DNA of 64,000 nucleotides from Gemmatimonas sp. UBA7669 (lineage in GTDB: Bacteria > Gemmatimonadota > Gemmatimonadetes > Gemmatimonadales > Gemmatimonadaceae): positions 27,885-91,884 of the forward strand of contig NZ_DLHL01000004.1 of assembly GCF_002483225.1 (NCBI RefSeq). Direction: 5' to 3'. The notes under the pieces were generated by a model. That model searched no databases. It was not told where the DNA came from and saw nothing but the letters and a program-made list of their open reading frames with translations. A program made the position numbers and the translations under genes. Below, piece by piece: positions 37,578 through 46,242 of the stretch. The first letter of the stretch is position 1. Each line of letters begins with the position of its first letter.

Positions 37578-38114
37578 TCAGCGGACAAGGGCACTCTGGG
37601 GCGGACGGTACGGCACGAGGGGCTGTTCTTTCTGCTTGGGATAGTCCTTTCGCAGCGGATGCCCGCGGAAGCCTTCGTACAACAGGATGGGTCGCAGGTC
37701 GTCGTTGCCGCGGAAGCGAATGCCATACATATCGTGACACTCGCGCTCCATATAGCCGGCTGAACCGTAAAGCGACGTCAACGAGTCCACTTCGGCGTCG
37801 TCGGCCGCGACTCGTGTCTTGAGGCGCACGCGTACCTTGTGGGCGGTGCTGTAGAAGTGCCAGACCACTTCGAAGCGCAGCGGCGCCTCCGGCCAGTCCA
37901 CGGCCGTCACGTCAAGGAACAGATCGAAGCCGTGCTGGTCGCGCAGGGCACGCACCGTCTCCAGCAGCGCCTCGCGGTCCAACTCCAGTACCAGCACCCC
38001 GTGCGATACGCCGCGCGACCGCACGGCCCCGACGGGTGCGTCCGCGCTGTCTCCACCTTCGTGCGCCGGCGCGTACCGCGCATGCAACTGATCGAGCAGG
38101 TCCCCCGTGCTCAT
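37578..38114 (-). CDS. nuoC: NADH-quinone oxidoreductase subunit C
   Basis: 30-kDa homologue in the connecting module, 178 aa, separate from NuoD (not fused as in Escherichia coli). The family signature ERECHDMYGIRFRGNDDLRPILL with GFRGHPLRKDYP is present in the C-terminal half. The start ATG 38114 shares its A with the TGA of nuoB (TGATG). Confidence 0.95.
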   Translation of the reverse strand: MSTGDLLDQLHARYAPAHEGGDSADAPVGAVRSRGVSHGVLVLELDREALLETVRALRDQHGFDLFLDVTAVDWPEAPLRFEVVWHFYSTAHKVRVRLKTRVAADDAEVDSLTSLYGSAGYMERECHDMYGIRFRGNDDLRPILLYEGFRGHPLRKDYPKQKEQPLVPYRPPQSALVR

Positions 38115-38713
38115 CAGAACCGCTCGTTGACGATGGGATGCCGGGAGGCCGCGATCTTCTCCTGCAGGCGCATGATGCCATCGATGACCATCTCGGGGCG
38201 CGGCGGACAGCCGGGCACATAGATGTCCACCGGAATGATGCGATCGATGCCTGGCAGCGAGGCGTAGTTCTGATAGAAACCGCCGGTACTCGCGCAGACG
38301 CCGAAGGCCATGACCCACTTGGGCTCGCACATCTGCTCGTACACCTTGAGCAGAATGGGGGCCTGCTTCTGTGTGACCGTTCCCACCACCATGAGGAGGT
38401 CGGCCTGGCGCGGCGAGAAGCGCGGCAGCGCGGCCCCGAAACGGTCGGTGTCGTAATGCGATGCGCTGACGGCCATGAATTCCATGGCGCAGCAGGCCGT
38501 TACAAAGGGATACGGAAAGAGCGAGAATTTCCGCGCCCAACCAACGAGCTCATCCTTACGGGTTGTCAGAAACTCGAAGGAGGCGGCCTTGGACTGCCCA
38601 GGGCGGGCCAGCGAGGCCGAGCCCGCCCCGCCGCCGAGGGGCAGTGAGCCGACACCGGTGGCGCCGGCGAGACCGGGGCCCATGTCGAGAATGGGCAAAC
38701 GTTTGCCGTACAT
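38114..38713 (-). CDS. nuoB: NADH-quinone oxidoreductase subunit B
   Basis: Carries cluster N2, the last iron-sulfur centre before quinone; 199 aa. Ligands are Cys74-Cys75 (TACCAMEFM), Cys140 (FGVCASTGG) and Cys169 (VPGCPPRPE). A Gly/Ala/Ser-rich stretch at about residues 12-40 precedes the conserved core and looks like a flexible N-terminal extension. Starts 4 nt after nuoA. Confidence 0.96.
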   Translation of the reverse strand: MYGKRLPILDMGPGLAGATGVGSLPLGGGAGSASLARPGQSKAASFEFLTTRKDELVGWARKFSLFPYPFVTACCAMEFMAVSASHYDTDRFGAALPRFSPRQADLLMVVGTVTQKQAPILLKVYEQMCEPKWVMAFGVCASTGGFYQNYASLPGIDRIIPVDIYVPGCPPRPEMVIDGIMRLQEKIAASRHPIVNERF

Positions 38714-38717
38714 GCGC

Positions 38718-39083
38718 TTACTCGGTCACGGCGTCGAGGATGCGACTGCGGTACACATAGAGCAGGCAGAGCACCAGCAACACCGTAAAGAAGAAGAACG
38801 TGAAAACCATGAAGCCGGACAGCGGGCGGGCGCCCAGCGTCCAGATGAAAAGGAACATGGTCTCGAGGTCGAACAACAAGAAGATGATGGCGACCGCGTA
38901 GTACTTGATGGGTACCGCCTTCACATTCAGCGCCTCGACCGGGAGGGCGCCGCACTCGAAGGGTTCGAGCTTGGTGGCGCTGGCCTTGGGCTTGGGACCA
39001 AGCCAGGCGTTGAGGGCCAGCGCGAGGCCCACAAAGCCAACGATGGCCAGCGCGTACAGCAGAAAAGTGACGTAGGGCGTCAT
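38718..39083 (-). CDS. nuoA: NADH-quinone oxidoreductase subunit A
   Basis: First gene of the complex I operon; small membrane subunit with three helices, 121 aa. The conserved loop KLEPFECGALPV (about 38-49) and FLLFDLETMFLF (about 68-79) are present. The start ATG 39083 has no strong ribosome-binding site. The promoter must lie in the 412-bp region shared with the SusC-like gene. Confidence 0.95.
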   Translation of the reverse strand: MTPYVTFLLYALAIVGFVGLALALNAWLGPKPKASATKLEPFECGALPVEALNVKAVPIKYYAVAIIFLLFDLETMFLFIWTLGARPLSGFMVFTFFFFTVLLVLCLLYVYRSRILDAVTE

Positions 39084-39118
39084 CGGGTCGGCAGGAGGGC
39101 AGGTACCGCGACGTCAAC

Positions 39119-39132
39119 GTGCCCACGGGCAC
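39119..39132. promoter_or_regulatory. Palindrome GTGCCC-AC-GGGCAC upstream of nuoA
   Basis: Perfect 6+6 inverted repeat with a 2-nt spacer, 36 nt upstream of the nuoA start, where an operator or leader hairpin could act on the complex I operon. The cognate regulator is unknown. Confidence 0.35.
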
Positions 39133-39443
39133 ATGGCCCGTCAAGTCGGGAAACCCCGGCAATCTCAGAGGAATACCCCGCTCCAACGTCGCGGACGAGT
39201 GACAATCACCTCGTCACCGTTGGACACAGGGACCAATCGTGTGACGCGTTTGCAGCGGCACTTGTTTGGATGGGCAAGGGTGTGGGGTACTCGTCCCGTC
39301 ACGGCAGCGACACGGCCATGTCACGGGAATTCGTCCCTCCCACTACAAAGCAGTGAGATATCCCACGATATTCCGCCCGGTCACGGGAGGATCACTCGGC
39401 TGCGTTTCGTCCCACCCCTTGCAGCCGGACTCGCGTGACCTAG

Positions 39444-39465
39444 CCGGCAACCTTCCCGTTGCCGG
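39444..39465 (+). promoter_or_regulatory. Hairpin in the leader of the SusC-like gene
   Basis: CCGGCAAC, loop CTTCCC, GTTGCCGG: a perfect 8-bp stem, 30 nt before the start codon and 18 nt before the Shine-Dalgarno. It may affect leader stability or translation; with no T-tract it is not an obvious terminator. Confidence 0.4.
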
Positions 39466-39495
39466 TTCCATCCCTAGTCTAGGAAGGAGATGTTG

Positions 39496-42400
39496 ATGTC
39501 CCACCGAGCGAAGGTTTCTCGCTTGGCGGCCGTCGCCGCTTCCCTGCTGTTCGCTCTCCCTGCCGCGGGCCTCCAGGCCCAAACCGGCACGATCAGCGGG
39601 AAAGTCACCGACGCCGCGACCAAGGCCCCCCTCGCCGATGTGCGAGTGGTGATCTCGGGTACGGCCTTCGAAACGCAGACCAATCGGGAGGGCGAGTACC
39701 GCCTCCTGAACGTACGCCCTGGCGTCACGGGAGTTTCAGCGTTCCGCATTGGCTACAAGGCCAAGCAGGATACCATCCGCGTTGTGGCGGGCCAGACGGC
39801 CACGCTCAACCTCGAGATGTCCGCGTCCGTGATCAATCTCTCCGAGGTGGTCGTCACGGGTACCGCCGGTAACCAGGAGCGCAAGGCGCAGGCCGCCCTC
39901 GTGGCCTCCGTTACTGCAGCAGACGTCATCAAGGATGCCCCGGTCACCAACGTGGCCAATCTGCTCCAGTCCCGTGTTCCCGGCGTGGCGCTCAGCAGCC
40001 AGTCCGGCACCAAGGGCACGGCCACGCAGATCCGCATCCGCGGCGCCTCGTCCATCAACCTCTCCAACCAGCCCCTCATCTTCATCGACGGCGTCCGCGT
40101 CAATGAGGGCATCACCGGCTCTGGCCAGTCGGGCCAGGCATACGACCGGTTCAATGACCTGAACCCGGAAGAAATCGAGAGCATCGAAGTCGTGAAGGGC
40201 CCGGCTGCGGCCACCCTGTACGGCGCCGACGCCTCGGCCGGCGTGATCCAGATCATCACCAAGAAGGGCCGCACGGGCTCCAACTCGTTCCAGCAGACGC
40301 TGCGTTTCGAGCAGGGCCAGTCCAGCGTGGATCACGTCACCATCCCCGACAACTTCGCCGCCTGCACGGCGTCCTCGGTGGCCACCACGAGCACCAACCC
40401 GCTCTGCCGCGGTCAGGCGGTGGGTACGCTGGTGTCGGACAACCCTCTCAACCGGGTGGGCGTGTTCCGCAAGGGTGACGAGCAGGTGTTCAACTACGGC
40501 ATTCGTGGCGGTGGGCAGAACTACGGCTACGCGCTCTCGTACGGCTCGGACAACTCGACGGGCACGCTGCCCAACGAGGCGTTCAACCGCTACAACGTGC
40601 GCTCCAACGCCAACTACATCGCCAACCCGAAGCTGAACGTTGAGGCCAGCCTGGGTCTCGCGCAGACCAGCACCCGCCTGCCCGACAACGACAACAACGT
40701 CTTCGGCTGGCTCGGCGGCGGCTTGCTGGGCAGCCCGCTCACCCGCAGCGACGCGCCCAACCGCGACGCCACGCAGGACGGCTGGTACTCGCTGCGCAAG
40801 TACAACGCCATCAACTCCATCGATCGCGAGCTGCTCAGCAAGCGCGTGACGACAGCCGTGACGGCCAACTACTCGCCGACGGCGTGGTTCACCAACCGCT
40901 TCACGGGCGGCATGGACATCGCCAACGATCTGCAGACGAGCTTCTTCCCCCGCAATGACAGCCTCTGGTACGGTGGTCAGACCGACGGCGGCAGCAACAC
41001 GCAGACGCATCGCACGGCCGAGCGCTACACGTTCGACTATCTCGGCAACATGAAGAAGCAGTGGGGCACGGCGTGGGAAACGAACCTCTCGTTCGGTCTC
41101 CAGGCCATCTCCACGCGCAATCAGAACGTGCAGGCCGTGGGTATCGGCTTCGTCACCAACGCCAACAACTCGGTGAACTCGGCCGCCACCACCACCGGCA
41201 GCAGCGGCTTCACCGAGCAGCGCCAGTACGGCTATCTCGGCCAGCTGCAGATCGGCAACCAGAACAAGCGCTTCCTCCAGGTGGGTGTGCGCATCGACCG
41301 CAACTCGTCGTTCGGTGACAACTCCCCCACCTTCGTGCTGCCCAAGATCGGTGGTTCCTGGGCCATCGGTGAAGAGGACTTCTTCCTTCCGCTGGCCAGC
41401 ACCATCAACACGCTGCGCCTGCGCGCCGCGTGGGGCACCACGGGCCGCTCGCCGCAGCCGGGTGACGCCCTCCAGACCCTCGCGGCCGCGTCGTACAACA
41501 TCACCGGGTCCACGGGTGCCGGTGCCGTGCTGGGCAACCCCGGCAACAGCAACCTGAAGCCCGAGCGTGGCACCGAGTTCGAGGCGGGCCTCGACGCCGG
41601 CTTCCTCGACAACCGCGTGTCCACCGAGCTGACCTACTTCCGGAAGCAGACGGACGACCTCATCATCGCCCGCCCCATTCCGCCGTCGCTCGGCTTCAAC
41701 AACAACCCGCTCGCCAACCTCGGCTCGGTGCTCAACTCCGGTTGGGAGCTGGCCGTGAACGTGCAGGCCATCAACAGCAGCAACTTCCGCTGGGATGTCC
41801 GTGGTGCGGCCAACACGCTGCGCAACGAACTCCTCAGCCTTGGCGGCCAGTCGCCGTTTGCACTGGGCGGCGTGGGTCGTACGATCGTCGGTCAGCAGCT
41901 CGGCGTGATGGTGGCCAAGGTCGTGAAGGAAGTGGACCTGCAGAACGGCCGTGCGGTGGTGACGGATACGCTGGCGCCTGTCGGCAACCTGTTCCCGACG
42001 CTCGAGTGGAACCTCACCAACACCTTCACCATCGCGAAGAACTTCCGCGTCACAGCCATGATCGACGCCAAGAAGGACTTCACGGTGTACAACAACACGC
42101 GCTTCTTCCGTGAGACGCAGCTCGTGCGCTCGAACGTGCGCCTCGACACGACGATCCTGTCGCGTGAGGAGCGTATCCGTCGCTTCGGCCCGTTCGTGTC
42201 GGAAGCCACCGGCGCGGCCGTGACCATCAACGATGCACGCGCTGGCTTCATCGAAGAGGGTGATTTCATCCGCTTCCGTGAGCTCTCGGCCACCTACACG
42301 CTGCCGCAGTCGCTCACCACGCGCATTGCCAGCCGTTTCCAGAGCGCCTCGGTCACCTTCGCCATGCAGAACGTGAAGCTGTGGACCAACTTCTCGGGCT

Positions 42401-42504
42401 TTGATCCGGAAGTGAACGCGCAGACGGGTGCGTTCTCGCGCGAGGACTTCCTCACGGCGCCGATCCCGCGTCGCGCGGTCGTCCGTCTCAACCTTACCTT
42501 CTGA
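39496..42504 (+). CDS. SusC/RagA family TonB-linked outer-membrane receptor
   Basis: Large TonB-dependent transporter, 1002 aa, that imports oligomers (glycans or peptides) together with its SusD-like partner. AAGGAG sits 6 nt before ATG 39496, so this start is preferred to ATG 39490, which directly abuts the Shine-Dalgarno. Domains: signal peptide (ends LQAQ, about residue 28); CarboxypepD-regulatory-like domain (GTISGKVTDAATKAPL, about 31-110); a SEVVVTGTA TonB-box-like segment; the plug with IRIRGASSINLSNQPLIFIDGV and SIEVVKGPAAATLYGADASAGVI; then the barrel, ending in RAVVRLNLTF. The substrate is unknown, as no glycosidase or peptidase gene is adjacent. Confidence 0.93.
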   Translation: MSHRAKVSRLAAVAASLLFALPAAGLQAQTGTISGKVTDAATKAPLADVRVVISGTAFETQTNREGEYRLLNVRPGVTGVSAFRIGYKAKQDTIRVVAGQTATLNLEMSASVINLSEVVVTGTAGNQERKAQAALVASVTAADVIKDAPVTNVANLLQSRVPGVALSSQSGTKGTATQIRIRGASSINLSNQPLIFIDGVRVNEGITGSGQSGQAYDRFNDLNPEEIESIEVVKGPAAATLYGADASAGVIQIITKKGRTGSNSFQQTLRFEQGQSSVDHVTIPDNFAACTASSVATTSTNPLCRGQAVGTLVSDNPLNRVGVFRKGDEQVFNYGIRGGGQNYGYALSYGSDNSTGTLPNEAFNRYNVRSNANYIANPKLNVEASLGLAQTSTRLPDNDNNVFGWLGGGLLGSPLTRSDAPNRDATQDGWYSLRKYNAINSIDRELLSKRVTTAVTANYSPTAWFTNRFTGGMDIANDLQTSFFPRNDSLWYGGQTDGGSNTQTHRTAERYTFDYLGNMKKQWGTAWETNLSFGLQAISTRNQNVQAVGIGFVTNANNSVNSAATTTGSSGFTEQRQYGYLGQLQIGNQNKRFLQVGVRIDRNSSFGDNSPTFVLPKIGGSWAIGEEDFFLPLASTINTLRLRAAWGTTGRSPQPGDALQTLAAASYNITGSTGAGAVLGNPGNSNLKPERGTEFEAGLDAGFLDNRVSTELTYFRKQTDDLIIARPIPPSLGFNNNPLANLGSVLNSGWELAVNVQAINSSNFRWDVRGAANTLRNELLSLGGQSPFALGGVGRTIVGQQLGVMVAKVVKEVDLQNGRAVVTDTLAPVGNLFPTLEWNLTNTFTIAKNFRVTAMIDAKKDFTVYNNTRFFRETQLVRSNVRLDTTILSREERIRRFGPFVSEATGAAVTINDARAGFIEEGDFIRFRELSATYTLPQSLTTRIASRFQSASVTFAMQNVKLWTNFSGFDPEVNAQTGAFSREDFLTAPIPRRAVVRLNLTF

Positions 42505-42517
42505 ACCGCGAGCCATC

Positions 42518-43783
42518 ATGCATAAGATCGCCCGCGCGGTTACGCGCACCACGGCGGGAGCCCTGCTGGTCATGGGCGCCGCCGCCTGCGGTGACGAATT
42601 CGTCACCGTCACCAACCCCAACCTCATCGACGCGTCCACGGTGGATCCGACGGCCAGCGGCAACACGCTCGCCCTGTCGGCCCAACAGAACTATGTGGAC
42701 ATGATCGGTGTGCTGGCCATGTACGGCGCCTGGTTCTCGGAGGAGGCGAACGTGTCCGACACGTTCCCCACCCGTAACGAGTTCGGCTTCCGCAACATCA
42801 CGCCACTCAACGGTTCGCTCAACACCGAAGTCTGGGGCCCGCTCTCGCGTGCCATTGCCTCGGCCAAGCTGGTGCTGGATCTCAGCCTGCCGGAACCCGA
42901 GCGCAATATCTCGGTGGCGCGTGCGGCCACGTTCCGTGGCTTCTCCATCCTGCAGATGGCGTCGGACTTCTGCACCGGCACCTTCTCGGGTGGTCCGGAG
43001 CTGACCACGGCGCAGATGCTGGACTCGGCCATCTTCTGGTTCGACCGCGCCAACACGGTGGGTCGCGCCAATGGTTCGGCTGAAGCCGTTGAACTGGCGA
43101 ACGCGTCGCTGGTCGGACGTGCCCGTGCCAAGCTGCAGAAGGGTGACAACAGCGGCGCCGCCGCTGACGCCGCCCTGGTGCCGGCCGGCTTCGTGTCCAA
43201 CATGCGTTATACGGACGACCTCGCCAACCGCGGCCGCCTCAGCAACGACCTCTGGTCGTTCTCCTTCACGCGTGGTTCCATCAGCGTCGCGCCCTGGTAC
43301 CGCCAGGGTGATCCGCGGGTGACCTACCGCGTGCAGGGTGGCACGCCGCCGGCCACGGCGGCACCGCAGGACGCGGTGCCGGGTGGCTTCCACCAGCAGA
43401 CCAAGTTCCCGGCCTTCGATTCGCCGATTCGTCTCGCTTCCAAGCTGGAAGCGGACTACATCGCGGCCGAAGCCTCGGGCAACGTGCAGACCCAGCTGGC
43501 TCTCATCAACGCGCGTCGCGCTGCCAACGGCCGTCCGGCCTACAGCGGCCCGTCCGATGCGGTGAGCGTCAAGACGGAGCTGTTCAACCAGCGCGCGCTC
43601 GAGTTCTACCTCGAAGGCAAGCGTGTGGCGGACATGCGTCGGTCGCCGGCCTCGGTGGCGGGCACGATTACGGCGGCCGGTCAGCCGTACTTCAAGCCCG
43701 GCTACGGGAACGTGGGTAACGACACCTGCTACCCCATTCCGTTCGCCGAGCGCGACAACAACGACAACCTGCGCGGCAACTGA
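42518..43783 (+). CDS. SusD/RagB-like surface lipoprotein
   Basis: Outer-membrane lipoprotein, 421 aa, that would cap the SusC-like barrel and bind the ligand. The lipobox GAAACG places the lipidated Cys at residue 24. The body shows tetratricopeptide-like helices and the C-terminal family block with LELINARRAANGR-like (LALINARR), FNQRALEFYLEGKRVADMRR and a Tyr-Pro-Ile-Pro end (CYPIPFAERDNN) typical of SusD proteins. It starts 13 nt after the SusC-like gene, and a strong terminator follows, so the two form a bicistron. Confidence 0.9.
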   Translation: MHKIARAVTRTTAGALLVMGAAACGDEFVTVTNPNLIDASTVDPTASGNTLALSAQQNYVDMIGVLAMYGAWFSEEANVSDTFPTRNEFGFRNITPLNGSLNTEVWGPLSRAIASAKLVLDLSLPEPERNISVARAATFRGFSILQMASDFCTGTFSGGPELTTAQMLDSAIFWFDRANTVGRANGSAEAVELANASLVGRARAKLQKGDNSGAAADAALVPAGFVSNMRYTDDLANRGRLSNDLWSFSFTRGSISVAPWYRQGDPRVTYRVQGGTPPATAAPQDAVPGGFHQQTKFPAFDSPIRLASKLEADYIAAEASGNVQTQLALINARRAANGRPAYSGPSDAVSVKTELFNQRALEFYLEGKRVADMRRSPASVAGTITAAGQPYFKPGYGNVGNDTCYPIPFAERDNNDNLRGN

Positions 43784-43805
43784 TCCTTCCAGGGCCGGTT
43801 GTCAG

Positions 43806-43845
43806 ACCAACGGGGAGGAGCTTCCGCTCCTCCCCGTTTGGTTTT
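43806..43845 (+). terminator. Rho-independent terminator of the SusC/SusD-like operon
   Basis: CGGGGAGGAGC (43811-43821), loop TTCC, GCTCCTCCCCG (43826-43836), followed by TTTGGTTTT. Outer ACCAA/TTGGT pairing extends the stem. This is one of the two best terminators in the window. Confidence 0.92.
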
Positions 43846-43865
43846 CGCGCCGAGCCAATAGCGTA

Positions 43866-43890
43866 ACACCATATTGACACCATATGGTGT
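43866..43890. promoter_or_regulatory. Operator-like repeat ACACCATAT + ACACCATATGGTGT upstream of crtB
   Basis: A perfect 14-bp palindrome ACACCATATGGTGT (43877-43890) follows a direct half copy ACACCATAT (43866-43874). A TTGACA hexamer (43874-43879) is embedded where the two meet, and another lies at 43900-43905. It is about 190 nt before the carotenoid gene start and downstream of the previous terminator, a natural place for a repressor or activator of the carotenoid cluster. The regulator is unknown and no clear -10 box is seen. Confidence 0.5.
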
Positions 43891-44079
43891 AATCGAATGT
43901 TGACAGCAGTGCTCGCAGGCCGCACCTTGAAGACGAGGGAGATGCGCCTTCGGTCGCCTCTGCCCACATTGCGTCAGGGGCTGCCAGACTCCCCGCCACG
44001 TCAGGAACCCATAACGCCGTTTTGCGTTGATTTCGGGTAACATGCCGTCGCGAAGCCCTGCAGGGAACCTCCATCCCTC

Positions 44080-45219
44080 GTGCCCCTTGCCCCACCACGC
44101 CCTGATGCGCTGTTCGACCCCGCGGCCCCACCACGCATGATCCGCCCGAGCCTTCAGTCATCTGGCCCATTGCACGACGGCCAGCCAGGCCCGGCGCGTG
44201 TCAATCCCGCGTTGGCAGTGGCTGGTGCCACTGACGGTGCCGTAGACGCCGCCGAGTGCGCGCGGATAACGGCCGCTCACGCGCGGACCTTCTCGCTGGC
44301 CAGCAAGCTGCTGCCGGAGCACAAGCGCCGCGCCGCCTACGCCCTGTATGCGTTCTGCCGTGTAGCGGACGATCTCGTCGACCACGCCGACGGCGGCAAC
44401 GTGACGGCCCTGCGCGATCAGTTGGACGACTATCGCACCGCTCTGGAGGACGCCCTCGCCGGCCGCCCCAGTGGCCCCATCTTCCGTGAGCTGGCCTGGG
44501 TCTCCCGTACGTATGGGGTGTCCCCCGCCCCGCTCTTCGAACTGCTCGACGGTGTGGCGCGCGATCTGGTTGCGCAGCGCTACGAGACCTGGGCCGAGCT
44601 CGAACAGTACTGCGAGGGTGTGGCAAGTTCCGTCGGCGAGATGTGCACCTACGTGTTCGGTGTGCCCGCTGGCCCGGCCATGCGTGAGCAGGCCATTCGC
44701 TATGCACGCACGCTGGGCACCGCCATGCAGCTCACCAACATTCTGCGGGATGTGGGCGAGGACGCGCAGCGCGGGCGGGTTTATCTGCCGGCCGAGGACA
44801 TGGCGCGGTTTGGTCTTCGCCCGGACGACGTGCTGGAACGTGGCGTGTCGCTTGCGCTCGACCCGGCCTGGGCGCAGCTCATGGCCTTCGAGGTAAGCCG
44901 CGCGCGCGCGCTCTACGAAGCGGCCATGCCCGGTATCGCGCTGCTGGACGTTGATGCGCAGCGCTGCGCCGCCGCCTGTGCGGTGGGCTACGCCGGCATT
45001 CTGCGCGCCATCGAAGCGCAGCACTACGACACGCTCAGCACCCGTGCGCGTCTCGGTCGTATGGCGCGCCTCGGCATCCTGTGGAACGCGTGGCGCTATC
45101 GGGCGCCGTCGCCTGACTTCTCTGCGCTGGGTCACGGCCCCCGAGTTTCCTGGGAGCCCAACGCCGCATCGGCCCGCATCAGTGCGGGCCGAACGGACGC
45201 CCGCGTGCGCCTGGCCTGA
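44080..45219 (+). CDS. crtB: Phytoene synthase
   Basis: Condenses two geranylgeranyl-diphosphate molecules to phytoene, the first carotenoid step; 379 aa from GTG 44080. An ATG at 44137 is an alternative, and the first 60 residues are poorly conserved. The squalene/phytoene synthase core has both Asp-rich motifs: RVADDLVDHAD and NILRDVGEDAQRGRVYLP. ARTFSLASKLLP and AYALYAFCR are also family-typical. It heads a plus-strand cluster with cruF, a small membrane protein gene and crtI. Confidence 0.93.
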   Translation: MPLAPPRPDALFDPAAPPRMIRPSLQSSGPLHDGQPGPARVNPALAVAGATDGAVDAAECARITAAHARTFSLASKLLPEHKRRAAYALYAFCRVADDLVDHADGGNVTALRDQLDDYRTALEDALAGRPSGPIFRELAWVSRTYGVSPAPLFELLDGVARDLVAQRYETWAELEQYCEGVASSVGEMCTYVFGVPAGPAMREQAIRYARTLGTAMQLTNILRDVGEDAQRGRVYLPAEDMARFGLRPDDVLERGVSLALDPAWAQLMAFEVSRARALYEAAMPGIALLDVDAQRCAAACAVGYAGILRAIEAQHYDTLSTRARLGRMARLGILWNAWRYRAPSPDFSALGHGPRVSWEPNAASARISAGRTDARVRLA

Positions 45220-45257
45220 TTTCAACGGGTCGATACCGACCCGAGGACGGTTCTTTC

Positions 45258-46202
45258 ATGTCACCTGCTCCTTCGACCGAAGCGGAACGCTCGCCCCTAC
45301 TGCGGCTGTCGTCGTTCACGCTGTTGTGGCACGCGGTGGCCAGCGTGTTTTCCGCGTTCGCCTTTGCGACCTTTCTGCGCCCGCCGTTTCCGGAATGGCT
45401 GCAGACGCCGCAGAACCAGAAGGCCATGGCCATCGGTTTCACCTATGGTGGCGCCATCACGGTCACGCTTGGTGCCGTGGCTGGCCTCGCCTTCCTGGCC
45501 TGGGCCATTGGCACGCGCAAGGCACTCATCACCTTTGCCATCGCGTTCCTGCTGGCCTTCGCGTCGGAGTATGCCGGCACGCGCTGGGATTATCCCTTCG
45601 GCGCCTACGAATACTCGAGTCAACTCGGGTACAAGATCGGCGGACGGGTGCCGTTCAACATCCCGACCTCGTGGTTCTACATGCTGGTGGCGTCACTGGC
45701 CATCTGTGCGCGAATCCTGCCGGCCAAGGACGATCGCACGTCCAAGTGGTGGTGGGCCTTTGTGGGTGGCGTCGTGCTCACGCTGTGGGACGTGTCGATG
45801 GACCCGGCCATGGTGAAGACCAACCACTGGTTCTGGGAGATGGGCACGCTCGCCGATCGGCATCCCTTCGTGCGATTCATTGGTGCGCCGATTTTCTACG
45901 GCATGCCACTCACCAACTGGCTGGGCTGGCTGCTGACCGGCATTCTGGTGGCGCGCGCCATGCTGGCCGTGGTGCCACCGTCCGTGTGGGCGGCCAAGGT
46001 GGCCCCGCACCGCCTGCCCTTTGTGCTCTACGGCGTGAATGGGCTCCTGCCCATCGCCATCTGCCTGCGCTGGGACATGGTGCCGGCCGGTATCCTGGGC
46101 TTTATCGCCATGGCGGTGCCGCTCTGGGCCGCGCTGCGTCAGGCGCCTGGTCTCGAACGCCAGGTGAGCCCGGGCAGCGTGCCGCTGCCTTCAAGCCGCT
46201 GA
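45258..46202 (+). CDS. cruF: CruF-like carotenoid 1,2-hydratase family membrane protein
   Basis: Polytopic membrane enzyme, 314 aa with about 8 helices, of the CruF (DUF422) carotenoid family, which adds water across the end double bond of an acyclic carotenoid end (1'-hydroxylation). Recognisable segments: SEYAGTRWDYPFGAYEYSSQLGYKI, RVPFNIPTSWFYM and TLWDVSMDPAMVKTNHWFW. The location between crtB and crtI supports the role. In bacteria with CruF the hydroxyl is often glycosylated by CruG, which is not found here. Function is inferred from family and context. Confidence 0.85.
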   Translation: MSPAPSTEAERSPLLRLSSFTLLWHAVASVFSAFAFATFLRPPFPEWLQTPQNQKAMAIGFTYGGAITVTLGAVAGLAFLAWAIGTRKALITFAIAFLLAFASEYAGTRWDYPFGAYEYSSQLGYKIGGRVPFNIPTSWFYMLVASLAICARILPAKDDRTSKWWWAFVGGVVLTLWDVSMDPAMVKTNHWFWEMGTLADRHPFVRFIGAPIFYGMPLTNWLGWLLTGILVARAMLAVVPPSVWAAKVAPHRLPFVLYGVNGLLPIAICLRWDMVPAGILGFIAMAVPLWAALRQAPGLERQVSPGSVPLPSSR

Positions 46203-46242
46203 GCACGCCGCGCGCTGTCACGATATCACCTGACCGCTGACC

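Larger units (their letters stand above)
39084..39495. other. 412-bp divergent intergenic region between nuoA and the SusC-like gene
   Basis: No gene is seen. It should hold both promoters. Features seen: a palindrome near nuoA (39119-39132), two GTCACGGGA direct repeats 60 bp apart (39320-39328 and 39380-39388), a hairpin at 39444-39465 and a strong AAGGAG (39484-39489) just before the plus-strand gene. No sigma-factor boxes could be assigned with confidence. Confidence 0.5.

Noticed and set aside
39736..42666. A 976-codon open frame antisense to the SusC-like gene
   Set aside because: Same shadow effect; the Arg/Val/His-rich translation has no motif, and the plus-strand gene has a ribosome-binding site, signal peptide and family domains.
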